From the NCBI GenBank assembly GCA_963798705.1, contig CAWCTW010000005.1:1426001-1490000 (forward strand): a stretch of DNA of 64,000 nt. The letters are read 5' to 3'. The position numbers were made by a program, and so were the translations under genes. The notes under the pieces were generated by a model. It did not search any database. It was not told where the DNA came from and saw only the letters and a list, made by a program, of their open reading frames with translations. The DNA is from AC-56 sp963798705. Lineage in GTDB: Bacteria; Actinomycetota; Thermoleophilia; Solirubrobacterales; 70-9. Positions 45,616 to 55,135 of the stretch are shown piece by piece (the stretch's first letter is position 1; each line of letters begins with the position of its first letter).

Positions 45616-47348
45616 GCGACCGGGCTGGGGGCAGGGGCTGACGCGGGCAAGCGCACCCAGAACGTACTGCCCGCGCCGACCTCGGAGTCGACGCCGATCT
45701 CTCCTCCCATCACGTCGACCATGCGCTTCGCAATCGACAGCCCGAGCCCGAACCCCTCCTGCTCGAGCGCGCGCGAGCCCCGGTAGAAGCGCTCGAACAC
45801 GCGCCCGACCTCATCGGCTGCGATCCCCGTCCCGGTGTCCTCGACCTCGATCAAAACCTCTCCGTCCTCAAGCCGGCGCGCGCGAAGGGTAACGGCGCCG
45901 GGCGCCGGCGTGTTCTTGAAGGCGTTCGTGAGCAGGCCGATCAGGACCTGGCGGAGGAGAACGGCATCGCCCTCGGCGGTCAGGCCCGTCGCGACCTCCG
46001 TGCCCACGTCGATGTCGTCCGGCGGGGCGACCGCCTGCGCCGCCTCCTCGAGCACGAATCCGACGTCTATCGCGTCGCTCGACGCCCGGCCGACGGCATC
46101 GATGCGCGCCAGCGTGAGCAGCGCGTCAGTGAGGCGACTGACCCTCTCGGCGTCGTCCGAGAGGCGACCCAGGAAGTGCTCGCGCGCCTGCGGGTCGTCC
46201 TTGGCTCCGGCGCGCAGCACCTCGATCGCACCAGAGATCCCCGCGATCGGGTTGCGGAGCTCGTGGGCGGCGTTCGAGACGAACTCCCGCTCGGCGACCT
46301 CGCGCCGAAGCGCCTCGGTTCGATCCCGCGTCACCGCGAGGACCGCGTTCTCGGCGGCGAGCTTGCGGACGCCGATCGCGTAGACGCTGTCGCCCACACG
46401 GATGCCGTCGCGCTCCGCGGCACCGCGCTCCTGCGCCCAGATGAGCCAGGGCTGGATTACGTCGTTCGCCTTGCGGTCGGGCTCGATCAGGGGCTCCGCG
46501 GCGGGGTTCGAGAACCGCACCTCCAGATCGGGGCCGACCACCATCACGCCGTCGGTGAGCGCGTCGAAGATCGCCGCGAGGCGATCGCGCTCGGACGAGA
46601 GCGCGCCGAAGGTCTCCCGGAGCGCGATCCGCATGGTCTCCAGGGCTTGGCCCAGGTCGGTGATCTCGTCGCGGCCGCCCATGCCCTCGAGCGGCTCGTC
46701 GAGCTCGCCCTCGGTGATCCGCCCGGCGCTCGTGGCGAGCTGCTTGACCCGCACCGTGATCGCGGTGGCGATCAAGAAGCCGATCGCGATCGCGATCGCG
46801 ACCGCGACGAGGGCCGCGGTGAGCCGGTCGCCGCCCAGCGAGGCGAGCGCCTTCGAGACCGCTTGCGGCTGATCGGACCGGACCAGGACGGCCCCGGCCA
46901 GCCGGCCGTTCCGGAAAACCGGCGTCGTGACCACGGTCACCCGATCCGCGAGGCGGTCCACCGTGCGGGTCCCGTGGAGAGCCATGGTCACCGGCTCCGC
47001 CCGGCCCTCCACCTCGCCGAGTGAGACGCCGCGAGACCGCCACGGGGTGAGGAGATCGCGATGGCGCCCGTAGACCCAGGCAGAGAACCCGGGGTCGGTG
47101 ATCGAGTTGAACTGCTTCGCGGAGTGCTGGGGCGCATGGGCGCCGACCTGGTCGGCCACCCTCACGGCCCGGCCCACGGTGATGTCGGCGGCGCGCTGGC
47201 TGGCCGCCTCGTCGCTGGAGCCGGTGAGCAGCAGGTACGAGAGCCCGGCAGTGATCAGCGCCACCGCCGCAAACGCGATCGTCAGGTACAGGCGAACGCC
47301 GAACGGCCGCTTCGACGGCCCGGCGCCCGGCTGGTCTCCGATGGCCAT
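45612..47348 (-). CDS. Sensor histidine kinase
   Basis: A 578-residue membrane kinase. TM1 is about residues 17-40, an extracytoplasmic sensor loop of about 130 residues follows, and TM2 is at about 178-200. Next come HAMP (about 200-250), a PAS-like region (DGVMVVGPDLEVRFSNPAAE), HisKA with the phosphorylated His in FVSNAAHELRNPIAG (about residue 362), and HATPase with NAFKN, VEDTGTGIA and FGLGLSIAKRM. It is upstream of, and coupled to, its response regulator. The signal is not evident. Confidence 0.95.
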   Translation of the reverse strand: MAIGDQPGAGPSKRPFGVRLYLTIAFAAVALITAGLSYLLLTGSSDEAASQRAADITVGRAVRVADQVGAHAPQHSAKQFNSITDPGFSAWVYGRHRDLLTPWRSRGVSLGEVEGRAEPVTMALHGTRTVDRLADRVTVVTTPVFRNGRLAGAVLVRSDQPQAVSKALASLGGDRLTAALVAVAIAIAIGFLIATAITVRVKQLATSAGRITEGELDEPLEGMGGRDEITDLGQALETMRIALRETFGALSSERDRLAAIFDALTDGVMVVGPDLEVRFSNPAAEPLIEPDRKANDVIQPWLIWAQERGAAERDGIRVGDSVYAIGVRKLAAENAVLAVTRDRTEALRREVAEREFVSNAAHELRNPIAGISGAIEVLRAGAKDDPQAREHFLGRLSDDAERVSRLTDALLTLARIDAVGRASSDAIDVGFVLEEAAQAVAPPDDIDVGTEVATGLTAEGDAVLLRQVLIGLLTNAFKNTPAPGAVTLRARRLEDGEVLIEVEDTGTGIAADEVGRVFERFYRGSRALEQEGFGLGLSIAKRMVDVMGGEIGVDSEVGAGSTFWVRLPASAPAPSPVA

Positions 47349-47423
47349 CAGTTGCTCCCGCGGCCAAGCGTCTCACTCGGCGACTGACACGTGCCGTTCA
47401 CTGCCTGCGCAGTCTAAGAGGCC

Positions 47424-48587
47424 CTACCGCCGGCTCCGGGGGCCGGACAGCAGCGCCTCGAGGCGAAACACGAGCGCCTCGAGGGCGAGCTCCTCCCCCA
47501 CGTTCACCTGCAGGCGGCGCCTGGTGTCCATCACGAGCTCGGCACCACGTCGCGGAGCGCGCGCATCCAGGCGCCGGGCGGCAGTCCGCAGCTCGGCGAT
47601 CCGGTCGGTGTTGAGCACCAGGTCCTCGGCGCCCTCGGAGACGGCGGCGAGGTCGCGAAGCCAGGCCGCGAGCAGGCCCAAGCCGGCGTCGAGCGCTTCG
47701 GTGCGGGCTCGGCGCGCGGCGCGCCGCCCGGCCTCATCGGCCTCGCGAGCGGCCCGCCGGCCCGCGCGCCCCTGGTCCTGACCCGCCTCGGCCGCGAGTG
47801 CCGCGAGCCGCTCCGCCGCCTCCTCCCCGGCACGGGACCCGGCGGCCTCCGCGGCGGCGAGCAGCCGACGCCATGGGCCCTCGGCGAGATCGCCGGAGAG
47901 GGCCACCTCCGCGCACTCCGCGGCGACCGCCCGGAGCTCCCGCCCCTCCTCGCCGAGCAGGAAGGAGGCGCGCTCCGGGTCCCCTCCGGACAGGCGTGCT
48001 GCCGCGCGGCGCTCGTCGCCGTCCCGGCCCAATCGGCGGGATTCCAGGACGGCCTGCACCGCCTCCTCTTCGAGCGGTCGGAATCGGACCGCCTGGCAAC
48101 GGGACCGGACAGTTTCGAGGAGCAGCTCCGGCTCGGCGCTGACGAGCAGCAGATGCACGAAGTCGGCGGGCTCCTCCAGCGTCTTGAGCAGCGCGTTCTG
48201 GCTCTCGTCGGCCATCGCGTCGGCGGCCTCGATCACGAACACCCGGCGCGCCCCTTCGAAGGGACGGTAGGCAGCCGCCGTGATCACCTGCCTGCGGACC
48301 TCGTCCACGAGGTGCTGGGTGCCCCGGGGGGCGATCCAGACCAGGTCCGGGTGCGGCGAGGGGTCGGCCAGGGCCCTGCGGCGCGCGTCAGCGGGGTCGG
48401 GGGCTCCCTCGGCGATCAGCTCGGCGGCGAATGCTCTCGCCGCCCGGCGCTTGCCCGATCCCGGTGGCCCGGCGAGCAGATAGGCGTGGACGGGCGAGCC
48501 GAGCGCCGCGCCGAGCGCCGCCCGGGCGCCTGGCTGGTGCTCGGTCGCGTCCACGAGCGCGCCGGGGATCTCCGCGGTCGCCGTCAT
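47424..48587 (-). CDS. holB: DNA polymerase III subunit delta'
   Basis: Clamp-loader subunit of 387 residues. The P-loop is LLAGPPGSGKRRAARAF (about 37-53). Then come VDEVRRQVITAAAYRPFEGARRVFVIEAADAM and the sensor region ESQNALLKTLEEP, as in HolB. The long C-terminal half is Ala/Glu/Arg-rich and less conserved, as usual. The zinc-binding cysteines of gamma/tau are absent, consistent with delta'. The start overlaps the tmk stop by 4 bp. Confidence 0.92.
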   Translation of the reverse strand: MTATAEIPGALVDATEHQPGARAALGAALGSPVHAYLLAGPPGSGKRRAARAFAAELIAEGAPDPADARRRALADPSPHPDLVWIAPRGTQHLVDEVRRQVITAAAYRPFEGARRVFVIEAADAMADESQNALLKTLEEPADFVHLLLVSAEPELLLETVRSRCQAVRFRPLEEEAVQAVLESRRLGRDGDERRAAARLSGGDPERASFLLGEEGRELRAVAAECAEVALSGDLAEGPWRRLLAAAEAAGSRAGEEAAERLAALAAEAGQDQGRAGRRAAREADEAGRRAARRARTEALDAGLGLLAAWLRDLAAVSEGAEDLVLNTDRIAELRTAARRLDARAPRRGAELVMDTRRRLQVNVGEELALEALVFRLEALLSGPRSRR

Positions 48588-49204
48588 CGGCGGGCCAGCC
48601 GCCCGATCGCCTCCATCGCCCGATCGTGGACCTGCGCCGCGGTGCCGTCGGCGTCGATCACGACGATGCGGTCGGGATGGCGGGCGGCGAGCTCGTCATA
48701 GGCGCTCGCCACCGCTCGCTGGAAGTCGATGCCCTCGCCCTCGAAGCGGTCGGAGCCGTCCTCGGCCCCGGCGGCGAGCCGCTGCTGTCCGCGCGCCTCG
48801 GCCGCAGCGGGATCGATCCGCAGGAGCAGCGTGAGGTCGGGGCGGCAATCCGCGATGGCGATCTCGTTGACGCCCTCCACCAGCTCCACGCCGAGGCCGC
48901 GGGCGGCGCCCTGATAGGCGGCCGTGGAGTCCACGAAGCGGTCGCAGATCACGTCGCGGCCCTCGTCGAGCGCCGGGCGGATGACGCTCGCACAGAGCTC
49001 CGCCCGCGCGGCGCAGAACAGCAGCAGCTCCGCCCGCGGATCGAGCTCCAGGTCGGGGTCCTTGAGCAACTCGCGAACGCGCTCGCCCGCGTCGGTGCCC
49101 CCCGGCTCGCGCAGCAGCAGGGCCCCGGGGCCCAGGGCATCGCGCAGCAGGGCCGCCTGGGTCGTCTTCCCCGAGCGGTCGATCCCCTCGAGCGTGACGA
49201 ACAC
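48584..49204 (-). CDS. tmk: Thymidylate kinase
   Basis: Phosphorylates dTMP to dTDP. 206 residues with GTG start at 49204. The P-loop is FVTLEGIDRSGKTTQAALL. The DRx motif appears as DVICDRFVDSTAAYQGAARG, LLREPGGTDAGERVREL matches the substrate region, and the LID region is DGSDRFEGEGIDFQRAV. It is between topA (9 bp) and holB (4-bp overlap), a common arrangement. Confidence 0.96.
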   Translation of the reverse strand: MFVTLEGIDRSGKTTQAALLRDALGPGALLLREPGGTDAGERVRELLKDPDLELDPRAELLLFCAARAELCASVIRPALDEGRDVICDRFVDSTAAYQGAARGLGVELVEGVNEIAIADCRPDLTLLLRIDPAAAEARGQQRLAAGAEDGSDRFEGEGIDFQRAVASAYDELAARHPDRIVVIDADGTAAQVHDRAMEAIGRLARR

Positions 49205-49213
49205 GCCCGCTGC

Positions 49214-51550
49214 CTACTTGGCCGACTTGCTGCGCGCGGGCTTGCGGCGCGCCGTCTGCGGCGAGGGCTTGCGGCGGCGCCGGCGGTTGCCGCTGCCGCC
49301 CGACCGCGCGCCGTCGCCGGAGCCGTCGGCGTCGGCGTCGGCGGCCGCCTTTCGCGCCTCCTGGGCGCGCTTGCGCTCCGCGCGCTTCTCGCGCATCTCG
49401 ACCATCGACGGGCAGTCGTCGTTGAGGCACAGCTTCCAGGGGCGGCCGCGAAAGCCCTTCACCGTCAGGCGCGGCATCTCGCCGCAGATCGAGCACCGCT
49501 CCTCAAGCCGCCACAGGTCGTACCCGCGGCCGGGAAGCGGGCCGCTGACCGGGCACGAGTCGGCCGACTCGGGGTCTTCGCGATCCCATCCCTCGCAGCC
49601 GTACATGCGCTTGCCGCCCTTGAGCTCGATGATCCGCAGGCGGTTGGGCGAGCCGTCCTCGTGCTTTCGGCCCGCCTCCTCGCAGACCTTGCACGGCCCC
49701 AGGAACTTGTCCTCGTCCATCCCGCTCCAGATCTGCTTGGCGAGGTCCTCGCGCTTTTCCTCCAGGTCCGTGGTCGTCGAGTGCAGCATCTCGCGGCTGA
49801 TCCGCAGGACCTCGTCCTTGGAGGTCTCGCCGGCCGCGATCTGGTCCATGTCGGACTCGAGCTCCGCGGTCATCTCCGGGGTCGCCATCCGCGGCACGTA
49901 GGAGTTGAACGCCTTGTACATCGCGATCCCCGTCTCCGACGGCTCCGGCGGGTTGCCGAACACGTAGCCGCGGTCATACAGCTTCTGGATGATGTCGGCG
50001 CGCGTGGCCTTGGTCCCGAGCCCGCGCTCCTCCATCAGCTCGATCAGGCGGCCCTGGCTGATGCGGGACGGCGGCTGGGTCTCCTTGTCGATCATCCACG
50101 GGTCGCCCTCCAACTCCAGCTTCTGCCCCTGCTCGAGCTTCGGGATCTCCTCGTCGGCAGAGCGGGCGTAGGTGTAGATCGCCGCGTATCCCGGGTCGAC
50201 CACGACCGAGCCCCGCACGAAGTAGGACTCGCGCCCGTCCTCAGAGGACGACCGGTCGCTTTCGGCTCCCTGGGCCTCGATGTCGGCGCGCGTGGACTCG
50301 GTGATCATCGGTGGCGAGAACGTCGCGAGGAACCTGCGCACGACGAGCTCGTAGACGCGCCGCTTGGGGCCGTCGAGCGCATTGGGGTGAAGCGCCTGGG
50401 TCGGATAGATCGGCGGGTGGTCGGTGGTCTCCTTCTTGCCGCGCGTGGGCGTCAGGTCACCGTCCAGGAGCGGCGCCGCGGCCTCGAACTCCGGGATCCG
50501 CACGAGCGAACGCACCAGCTCGCGGGTGTTGAGCGACTGCGGGTAGACCGTGTTGTCGGTCCGCGGGTAGGAGATGAACCCGTCCATGTACAGGTCCTCG
50601 GCGAGCCGCATCGCGCGCGACGGCGTGATGCCGAGGCGGCTGGAGGCGTCGGTGGTGAAGGCCGTGGTGTTGTACGGGGTCGGCGGGCGCCGGGAGTTTC
50701 TGCGGGACGACACCTCCTTCACCAGGCCGGGCGTCTTGGTGCCGGCGAGCGCGGCCTCGGCCTCGGCCTTCTCCCAGAACCTGTCGGTCGCGTGGTGGGC
50801 CTCGAAGCTCCCGTCCGGGTGCTGGAAGCGCGCGAACACCTCCCAGAAGGGCTTGGGCACGTGGGCGCGGCGCTCGAGCTCCCGCTCGACGATCAGCCCG
50901 AGGGTGGGGCTCTGCACCCGACCCACGGACAGGAAGTTGGAGCCGAAACGGCGCGTCGCCAGCGAGACGGCGCGGGTGAGGGTCGCGCCCCAGATCAGGT
51001 CGATGTCCTGACGCGCGGCGCCGGCGTAGGCGAGGTCGTAGGAGAGGTCGTCGAGGTCACCGAAGGCGCGCTCGATCTCCTGCTTGGTGAGCGCCGAGTA
51101 GCGGGCGCGCTTGATCCGCGGCTGCGCCGCCAGCGCGTCTCCGTCCCCGCCGTTGGCGCCGACGAGTCCGGGGTTGGCGTCGATCATGGCCTCGAGGGCC
51201 TCCAACCCGATCAGCTCGCCCTCGCGGTCGTAGTCCGTCGCGATCACGACCTCGTCGGCGTCCTTGGCGACCTTCTTGACGGCCTTGACCACGTTCTTGT
51301 CGATGGGCTCCTTGACGATGTCCGCATCGATCAGCTCGTGCAGGTCGGTCTGCTGCCAGTTCGAGTAGCCCTCGGTGAACGCGGGGCTCATGACGTGGCC
51401 CTTCAAGCCGATCGTCATGTGATCGCCCTCGGAGTCCGACCAGGTGTAATTGGGCACCTTGTACGTGGCGTCCGCCTTGGCGGCGCCGCCGCTGAGGATC
51501 TCGGCGATCTTCTTGGCCGAGTTGTTCTTCTCCGTGACTATCAGCCGCAT
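49214..51550 (-). CDS. topA: DNA topoisomerase I, archaeal-type sequence
   Basis: Type IA topoisomerase relaxing negative supercoils; 778 residues. TOPRIM begins MRLIVTEKNNSAKKIAEILS and continues with VVIATDYDREGELIG, whose metal-binding acids are present. The active-site Tyr lies in FISYPRTDNTVYP (about residue 327), and QGRLIELMEERGLGTKATRA precedes the later core. A C-terminal pair of Cys4 zinc elements appears (CKVCEEAG and ERCSICGEMP), then a Lys/Arg-rich tail. Most bacterial TopA proteins start with a LVIVESPAKAKTI-like motif; here the N-terminus is of the archaeal pattern. Confidence 0.93.
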   Translation of the reverse strand: MRLIVTEKNNSAKKIAEILSGGAAKADATYKVPNYTWSDSEGDHMTIGLKGHVMSPAFTEGYSNWQQTDLHELIDADIVKEPIDKNVVKAVKKVAKDADEVVIATDYDREGELIGLEALEAMIDANPGLVGANGGDGDALAAQPRIKRARYSALTKQEIERAFGDLDDLSYDLAYAGAARQDIDLIWGATLTRAVSLATRRFGSNFLSVGRVQSPTLGLIVERELERRAHVPKPFWEVFARFQHPDGSFEAHHATDRFWEKAEAEAALAGTKTPGLVKEVSSRRNSRRPPTPYNTTAFTTDASSRLGITPSRAMRLAEDLYMDGFISYPRTDNTVYPQSLNTRELVRSLVRIPEFEAAAPLLDGDLTPTRGKKETTDHPPIYPTQALHPNALDGPKRRVYELVVRRFLATFSPPMITESTRADIEAQGAESDRSSSEDGRESYFVRGSVVVDPGYAAIYTYARSADEEIPKLEQGQKLELEGDPWMIDKETQPPSRISQGRLIELMEERGLGTKATRADIIQKLYDRGYVFGNPPEPSETGIAMYKAFNSYVPRMATPEMTAELESDMDQIAAGETSKDEVLRISREMLHSTTTDLEEKREDLAKQIWSGMDEDKFLGPCKVCEEAGRKHEDGSPNRLRIIELKGGKRMYGCEGWDREDPESADSCPVSGPLPGRGYDLWRLEERCSICGEMPRLTVKGFRGRPWKLCLNDDCPSMVEMREKRAERKRAQEARKAAADADADGSGDGARSGGSGNRRRRRKPSPQTARRKPARSKSAK

Positions 51551-51629
51551 CTTTGGCCTCGTTCGGGCGTCCGTCCCCTAAAGAGTCAGGCGGGACACCA
51601 TGCCCCGCCAATCGGACGCGAGAGTAGCA

Positions 51630-51648
51630 AGGGGCGTTTTCGGCCCCT
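51630..51648 (-). terminator. Short hairpin after the P450 gene
   Basis: AGGGGC (51630-51635) pairs with GCCCCT (51643-51648) around a T-rich loop, 6 bp beyond the P450 stop. The stem is short, so this is a weak candidate. Confidence 0.35.
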
Positions 51649-51653
51649 GGCGC

Positions 51654-53057
51654 TCAGGCGATTCGCATCGGCAGCCCGCCGCGCGGCGAGAGCGTGGGCA
51701 TCTGGCGGACCCGCATCCGCGCGCCGGGCTCCGGTGCAAGGCGAAACCGGCGCAGGATGGCGGCCGCGACGGCGCGGATCTCGAGCTCCCCGAAGCGCAT
51801 GCCGATGCAGATCCTCGGCCCACCGCCGAACGGCACGTAGGCGCCCTTGGGGAGCTTCGCCCGCTCCTCGGGCGCAAAGCGCTCGGGCCTGAAGGCGTGC
51901 GGGTCCGGGAAGACGTCGGGCAGGCGGTGGCTCGCCCAGGAGGAGTAGTTGACGGGCAGGCCGGCCGGGATCCGGTGGCCGCCGAACTCGAACTCCGTGT
52001 CGGAGCGCCGCGGTCCGATCCAGGCCGGCGGGTACAGGCGGAGCGTCTCCTGGACGGCCATGTCGAGCTGCGGCATCTCGCCGAAGAGCTGGGCCGCGTC
52101 GGGCGCCCGGTCGCCGGCCACGCTGTCGCGCTCGGCGGCGAGGCGCTCGGCCCACTCGGGATGGCGGGCGAGCTCGTGGAAGAGAAAGGCGACTGTCGAG
52201 GTGGTGGTGTCGTGGCCCGCGAAAAGCAACGTCAGGATCTGGTCGCGCACCTGCTCGTCCGTGAACCGCTCGCCGGCCTCGTCCTCGGCCTCGATCAGCA
52301 GGCCCAGGATGTCCTCGCCCGCGTCACCTGCACGCCGTCGCCGCTCGATCTCGCCTCCGATGATCCCGTCGAGCGTCCTCCGCACGCGTCGCAACCGCGC
52401 GAACGGGCTCCCGGGGCCGCGCAGCACCTGCAGCCAGTACTCGCGCTCGTAGAAGGAGAGGCCGCGCTCGAATGTCGCGGCGACGTCGACGCCCGCCCGA
52501 TCGGGGTCGAAGCCGAAGAGCGCCCGCATCGCGACGCGCATGGCGACGTGGCGGGTCCAGTCGTAGAGATCCACGCTGGCCCCCGGGCGCCAGCCCTCGA
52601 GCGCGCGATCCGCCTCCTCGCTCATGACGTCCGCGGCGACGGCGATCCGATCGCGATGAAAGACCGGCAGCATGATCTGCCGGGCGCGGTCGTGGTACTC
52701 GCCGTCCGTGGTCAGAAGACCGTCGCCGATCAACGGGATCAGGTCGCCCAGGCCGCCGTCGCGCCAGCGGAACTTGTCGCGGTCGGTGACCAGCATGAAG
52801 CGGTTGGCCTCCGGCCCCAGCATGAAGACGTGAATCGCATGGAAGATGCGGATCGAGAAGACGGGGCCGTGCTCCTCGTATGCGGACAGCAGCAACGAGA
52901 GCGGGTCGCGGCGCATGCGCTCGGTGCGGGTGAGGCTCGGAAGCGTCGATCCGGGAGGAATCGGGCCGCTTCTGACGGCTCGTCGCTCGACCCCGAGGTC
53001 CTCGCGGATCCGGGCGAGCGGGTTGGTCGTCGGTGCGGGCGGGACGTCGAGCGCCAC
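51654..53057 (-). CDS. Cytochrome P450
   Basis: Heme monooxygenase of 467 residues from GTG 53057. The I-helix oxygen-binding motif is LFAGHDTTTST, the K-helix ExxR is ETLRLYPP, the PERF-like segment is FRPERFAPEE, and the heme ligand Cys lies in FGGGPRICIGMRFGELEI (about residues 410-427). No N-terminal membrane anchor is seen, as in soluble bacterial P450s. Redox partners are not adjacent, and the substrate is unknown. Confidence 0.95.
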   Translation of the reverse strand: MALDVPPAPTTNPLARIREDLGVERRAVRSGPIPPGSTLPSLTRTERMRRDPLSLLLSAYEEHGPVFSIRIFHAIHVFMLGPEANRFMLVTDRDKFRWRDGGLGDLIPLIGDGLLTTDGEYHDRARQIMLPVFHRDRIAVAADVMSEEADRALEGWRPGASVDLYDWTRHVAMRVAMRALFGFDPDRAGVDVAATFERGLSFYEREYWLQVLRGPGSPFARLRRVRRTLDGIIGGEIERRRRAGDAGEDILGLLIEAEDEAGERFTDEQVRDQILTLLFAGHDTTTSTVAFLFHELARHPEWAERLAAERDSVAGDRAPDAAQLFGEMPQLDMAVQETLRLYPPAWIGPRRSDTEFEFGGHRIPAGLPVNYSSWASHRLPDVFPDPHAFRPERFAPEERAKLPKGAYVPFGGGPRICIGMRFGELEIRAVAAAILRRFRLAPEPGARMRVRQMPTLSPRGGLPMRIA

Positions 53058-53197
53058 GCCATCAGGTTAGACCTCGCCCTGGCCGGCTGGCCAGGAACGG
53101 CGGCATCGCGAGCGGGGACCGCCGAGGCCTGCCCTCGCTGCCCGTCTTGATGCGCCGCGGACTCGGCGGGCATCGCGCCTCCTCTACGCTTCACCCG

Positions 53198-53944
53198 ATG
53201 CCCGCCCAGGCCTTCGCCGGCAAGGAGTGCGTTTGCCAGCTGCGCAAGGGGATCTGCGACCAGTCCTGTGTCCGGCACATGCTGGAGACCCCGCTCTACA
53301 TCGCCTGCCTGCGGCTGTCGGGGCGGCCGTGCCTCGTGGTCGGCGGCGGCGAGGTCGGGCTCGAGAAGGTGGAGGGCCTGCTGGCCTGCGACGGGGCCGT
53401 GACGATCGTCGCCCCGGATGCGGTTCCGGAGCTGGCCGAGTACGCGCGCGAGGGCTCGATCCGGTGGGAGCGGCGCGAGTTTCGCGACTCCGATCTGGAC
53501 GGCCGGTTCCTGGCCATCGCGGCGACGAGCATCACCGACGTCAACATCTCCGTCTACGAGGGTGCCGAGCGCCGGGCGATGCTGTGCAACGTCGTCGACG
53601 TGCCGCCGCTCTGCAATTTCATCCTGCCGGCGATCGTCCGCACCGGGCCGCTGGCGATCGCCATCTCCACGGCCGGCGCCTCGCCGGCGCTCGCCAAGCG
53701 CATGAAGCGCGAGATCGCGGAGGCCTACGGCGAGCCCTACGCGCGCCTGGCGGTGATGCTGAACGGCGCGCGCGGCTGGGCCAAGGCGACCCTGCCCACC
53801 TACCAGGACCGCAAGGAGTTCTTCGAGGGGATCGTGAACGGCGAGCCCGATCCCGTCGAGTTGATTCGCGCGGGCCGCGACGACGACGTCGCAGAGCTGA
53901 TCGACGCGGCGAAGGCGGGGCACGCCGCACCGGCTGCGAGCTGA
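53198..53944 (+). CDS. Precorrin-2 dehydrogenase / sirohydrochlorin ferrochelatase-like, cysteine-rich N-terminus
   Basis: NAD-dependent oxidation of precorrin-2 in siroheme synthesis. 248 residues; the Rossmann motif is CLVVGGGEVGLEKVEGLL (about 46-63) and RFLAIAATSITDVNISVYEGA follows, then TGPLAIAISTAGASPALAKRMK, the CysG N-terminal signature. ATG 53198 adds an unusual front piece KECVCQLRKGICDQSCVRHM with four cysteines; ATG 53279 would omit it. It is followed by an overlapping aldo-keto reductase gene. Confidence 0.88.
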   Translation: MPAQAFAGKECVCQLRKGICDQSCVRHMLETPLYIACLRLSGRPCLVVGGGEVGLEKVEGLLACDGAVTIVAPDAVPELAEYAREGSIRWERREFRDSDLDGRFLAIAATSITDVNISVYEGAERRAMLCNVVDVPPLCNFILPAIVRTGPLAIAISTAGASPALAKRMKREIAEAYGEPYARLAVMLNGARGWAKATLPTYQDRKEFFEGIVNGEPDPVELIRAGRDDDVAELIDAAKAGHAAPAAS

Positions 53945-54936
53945 TGCGGTACCGCAGCCTCGGCAGCTCGCAGATCGAGGTCTCGGAGATCTCGCTTGGC
54001 TCATGGCTCACGTACGGGCACGGGGTCGAGCGCGAGCGGGCGGAGGCCTGCACCCGCGCCGCCTTCGACGCGGGAATCAACTTCTTCGACACCGCCAACG
54101 TCTACGGCTCGGGCGCGGCGGAGACCGCCTGGGGAGAGATCCTCAAGGAGTTCGACCGCTCCTCCTACGTGCTCGCGACCAAGGTCTACTTCCCGATGTC
54201 GGACACAGACCGCGGGCTCTCGCGCGAGCAGATCCACAAGCAGCTCGACGCCTCACTCGAGCGGCTGCAGACCGACTACGTCGACCTGTACCAGTGCCAT
54301 CGCCCGGATCCCGAGACGCCGATCGAGGAGACGATGGAGGCCCTGACCGAGGCCCGCGAATCGGGCAAGGTGCGGGAGTTCGGGTTCTCCGAGTGGACGG
54401 TCGAGCAGGTCCGGGCGAGCCTCGAGGTCCCCGGCACCAGGCATTTCGTCTCCTCGCAGCCGCAGTACAACATGATCTGGCGGGCGCCCGAGGCCGAGCT
54501 GATCCCGTTCTGCTCCGAGCACGGCATCTCGCAGGTGGTGTGGTCACCCCTGGCCCAGGGGGTGCTCACGGGCAAGTACGAGCCGGGGCAGCCGCACCCG
54601 CCCGACTCGCGTGCCGCGAGCGACGAGATGAGCTTCGCGATCTCCGCCTATATGGATGACCGCGTGCTCGAAGCGGTGCAGCGTCTGGTGCCGATCGCCG
54701 AGGGAGCGGGCCTGAGCATGGTCGAGATGGCGCTCGCCTGGGTGCTTCGGATCGACAACGTCGCCGCGGCGATCGTCGGCGCCTCGCGACCCGAGCAGGT
54801 TCACGCGAACGCCGCCGCGTCGGGAGTGGAGCTTTCGCAGGACGTGCTCGATGCGATCGACGAGGCGCTCGGCGACGTGGTCATCGCCGGTCCGCGGCTC
54901 GCGCCGTTCGCCCAGGAGGGCGTCAAGCACCGCTAG
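53944..54936 (+). CDS. Aldo-keto reductase
   Basis: NADPH-dependent carbonyl reductase, a TIM barrel of 330 residues. Catalytic tetrad positions are visible: Asp in INFFDTANVYGSGA with Tyr in the same segment, Lys in VLATKVYF, and His in LYQCHRPDPE. GFSEWTVEQV, WSPLAQGVLTGKY and IVGASRPEQV match the Kv-beta-like AKR subgroup. ATG overlaps the preceding TGA (TGATG), so the pair is translationally coupled. The substrate is unknown. Confidence 0.93.
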   Translation: MRYRSLGSSQIEVSEISLGSWLTYGHGVERERAEACTRAAFDAGINFFDTANVYGSGAAETAWGEILKEFDRSSYVLATKVYFPMSDTDRGLSREQIHKQLDASLERLQTDYVDLYQCHRPDPETPIEETMEALTEARESGKVREFGFSEWTVEQVRASLEVPGTRHFVSSQPQYNMIWRAPEAELIPFCSEHGISQVVWSPLAQGVLTGKYEPGQPHPPDSRAASDEMSFAISAYMDDRVLEAVQRLVPIAEGAGLSMVEMALAWVLRIDNVAAAIVGASRPEQVHANAAASGVELSQDVLDAIDEALGDVVIAGPRLAPFAQEGVKHR

Positions 54937-55135
54937 CGCCCCCGGCGCGCCGGATTGGACCGCTTCGCCGTGCTCCCGCCGACTCGATGTCGCCCTCATC
55001 GGGGCGGCGCTTCGGCGCCCGCCTGCCCGAGTGACCGCCCTCCCCTACCCGGTCCTGCCCCGCACCCGCGCAGGCCGGAGGGCTCGAGCGGCGCCCCCTT
55101 CGACGGCAGGGCGACCCCCGGCGACCGCGTGGAAC

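Noticed and set aside
48431..51892. 1,153-residue open frame on the plus strand
   Set aside because: Mirror of topA, tmk and holB; no motif and skewed composition.
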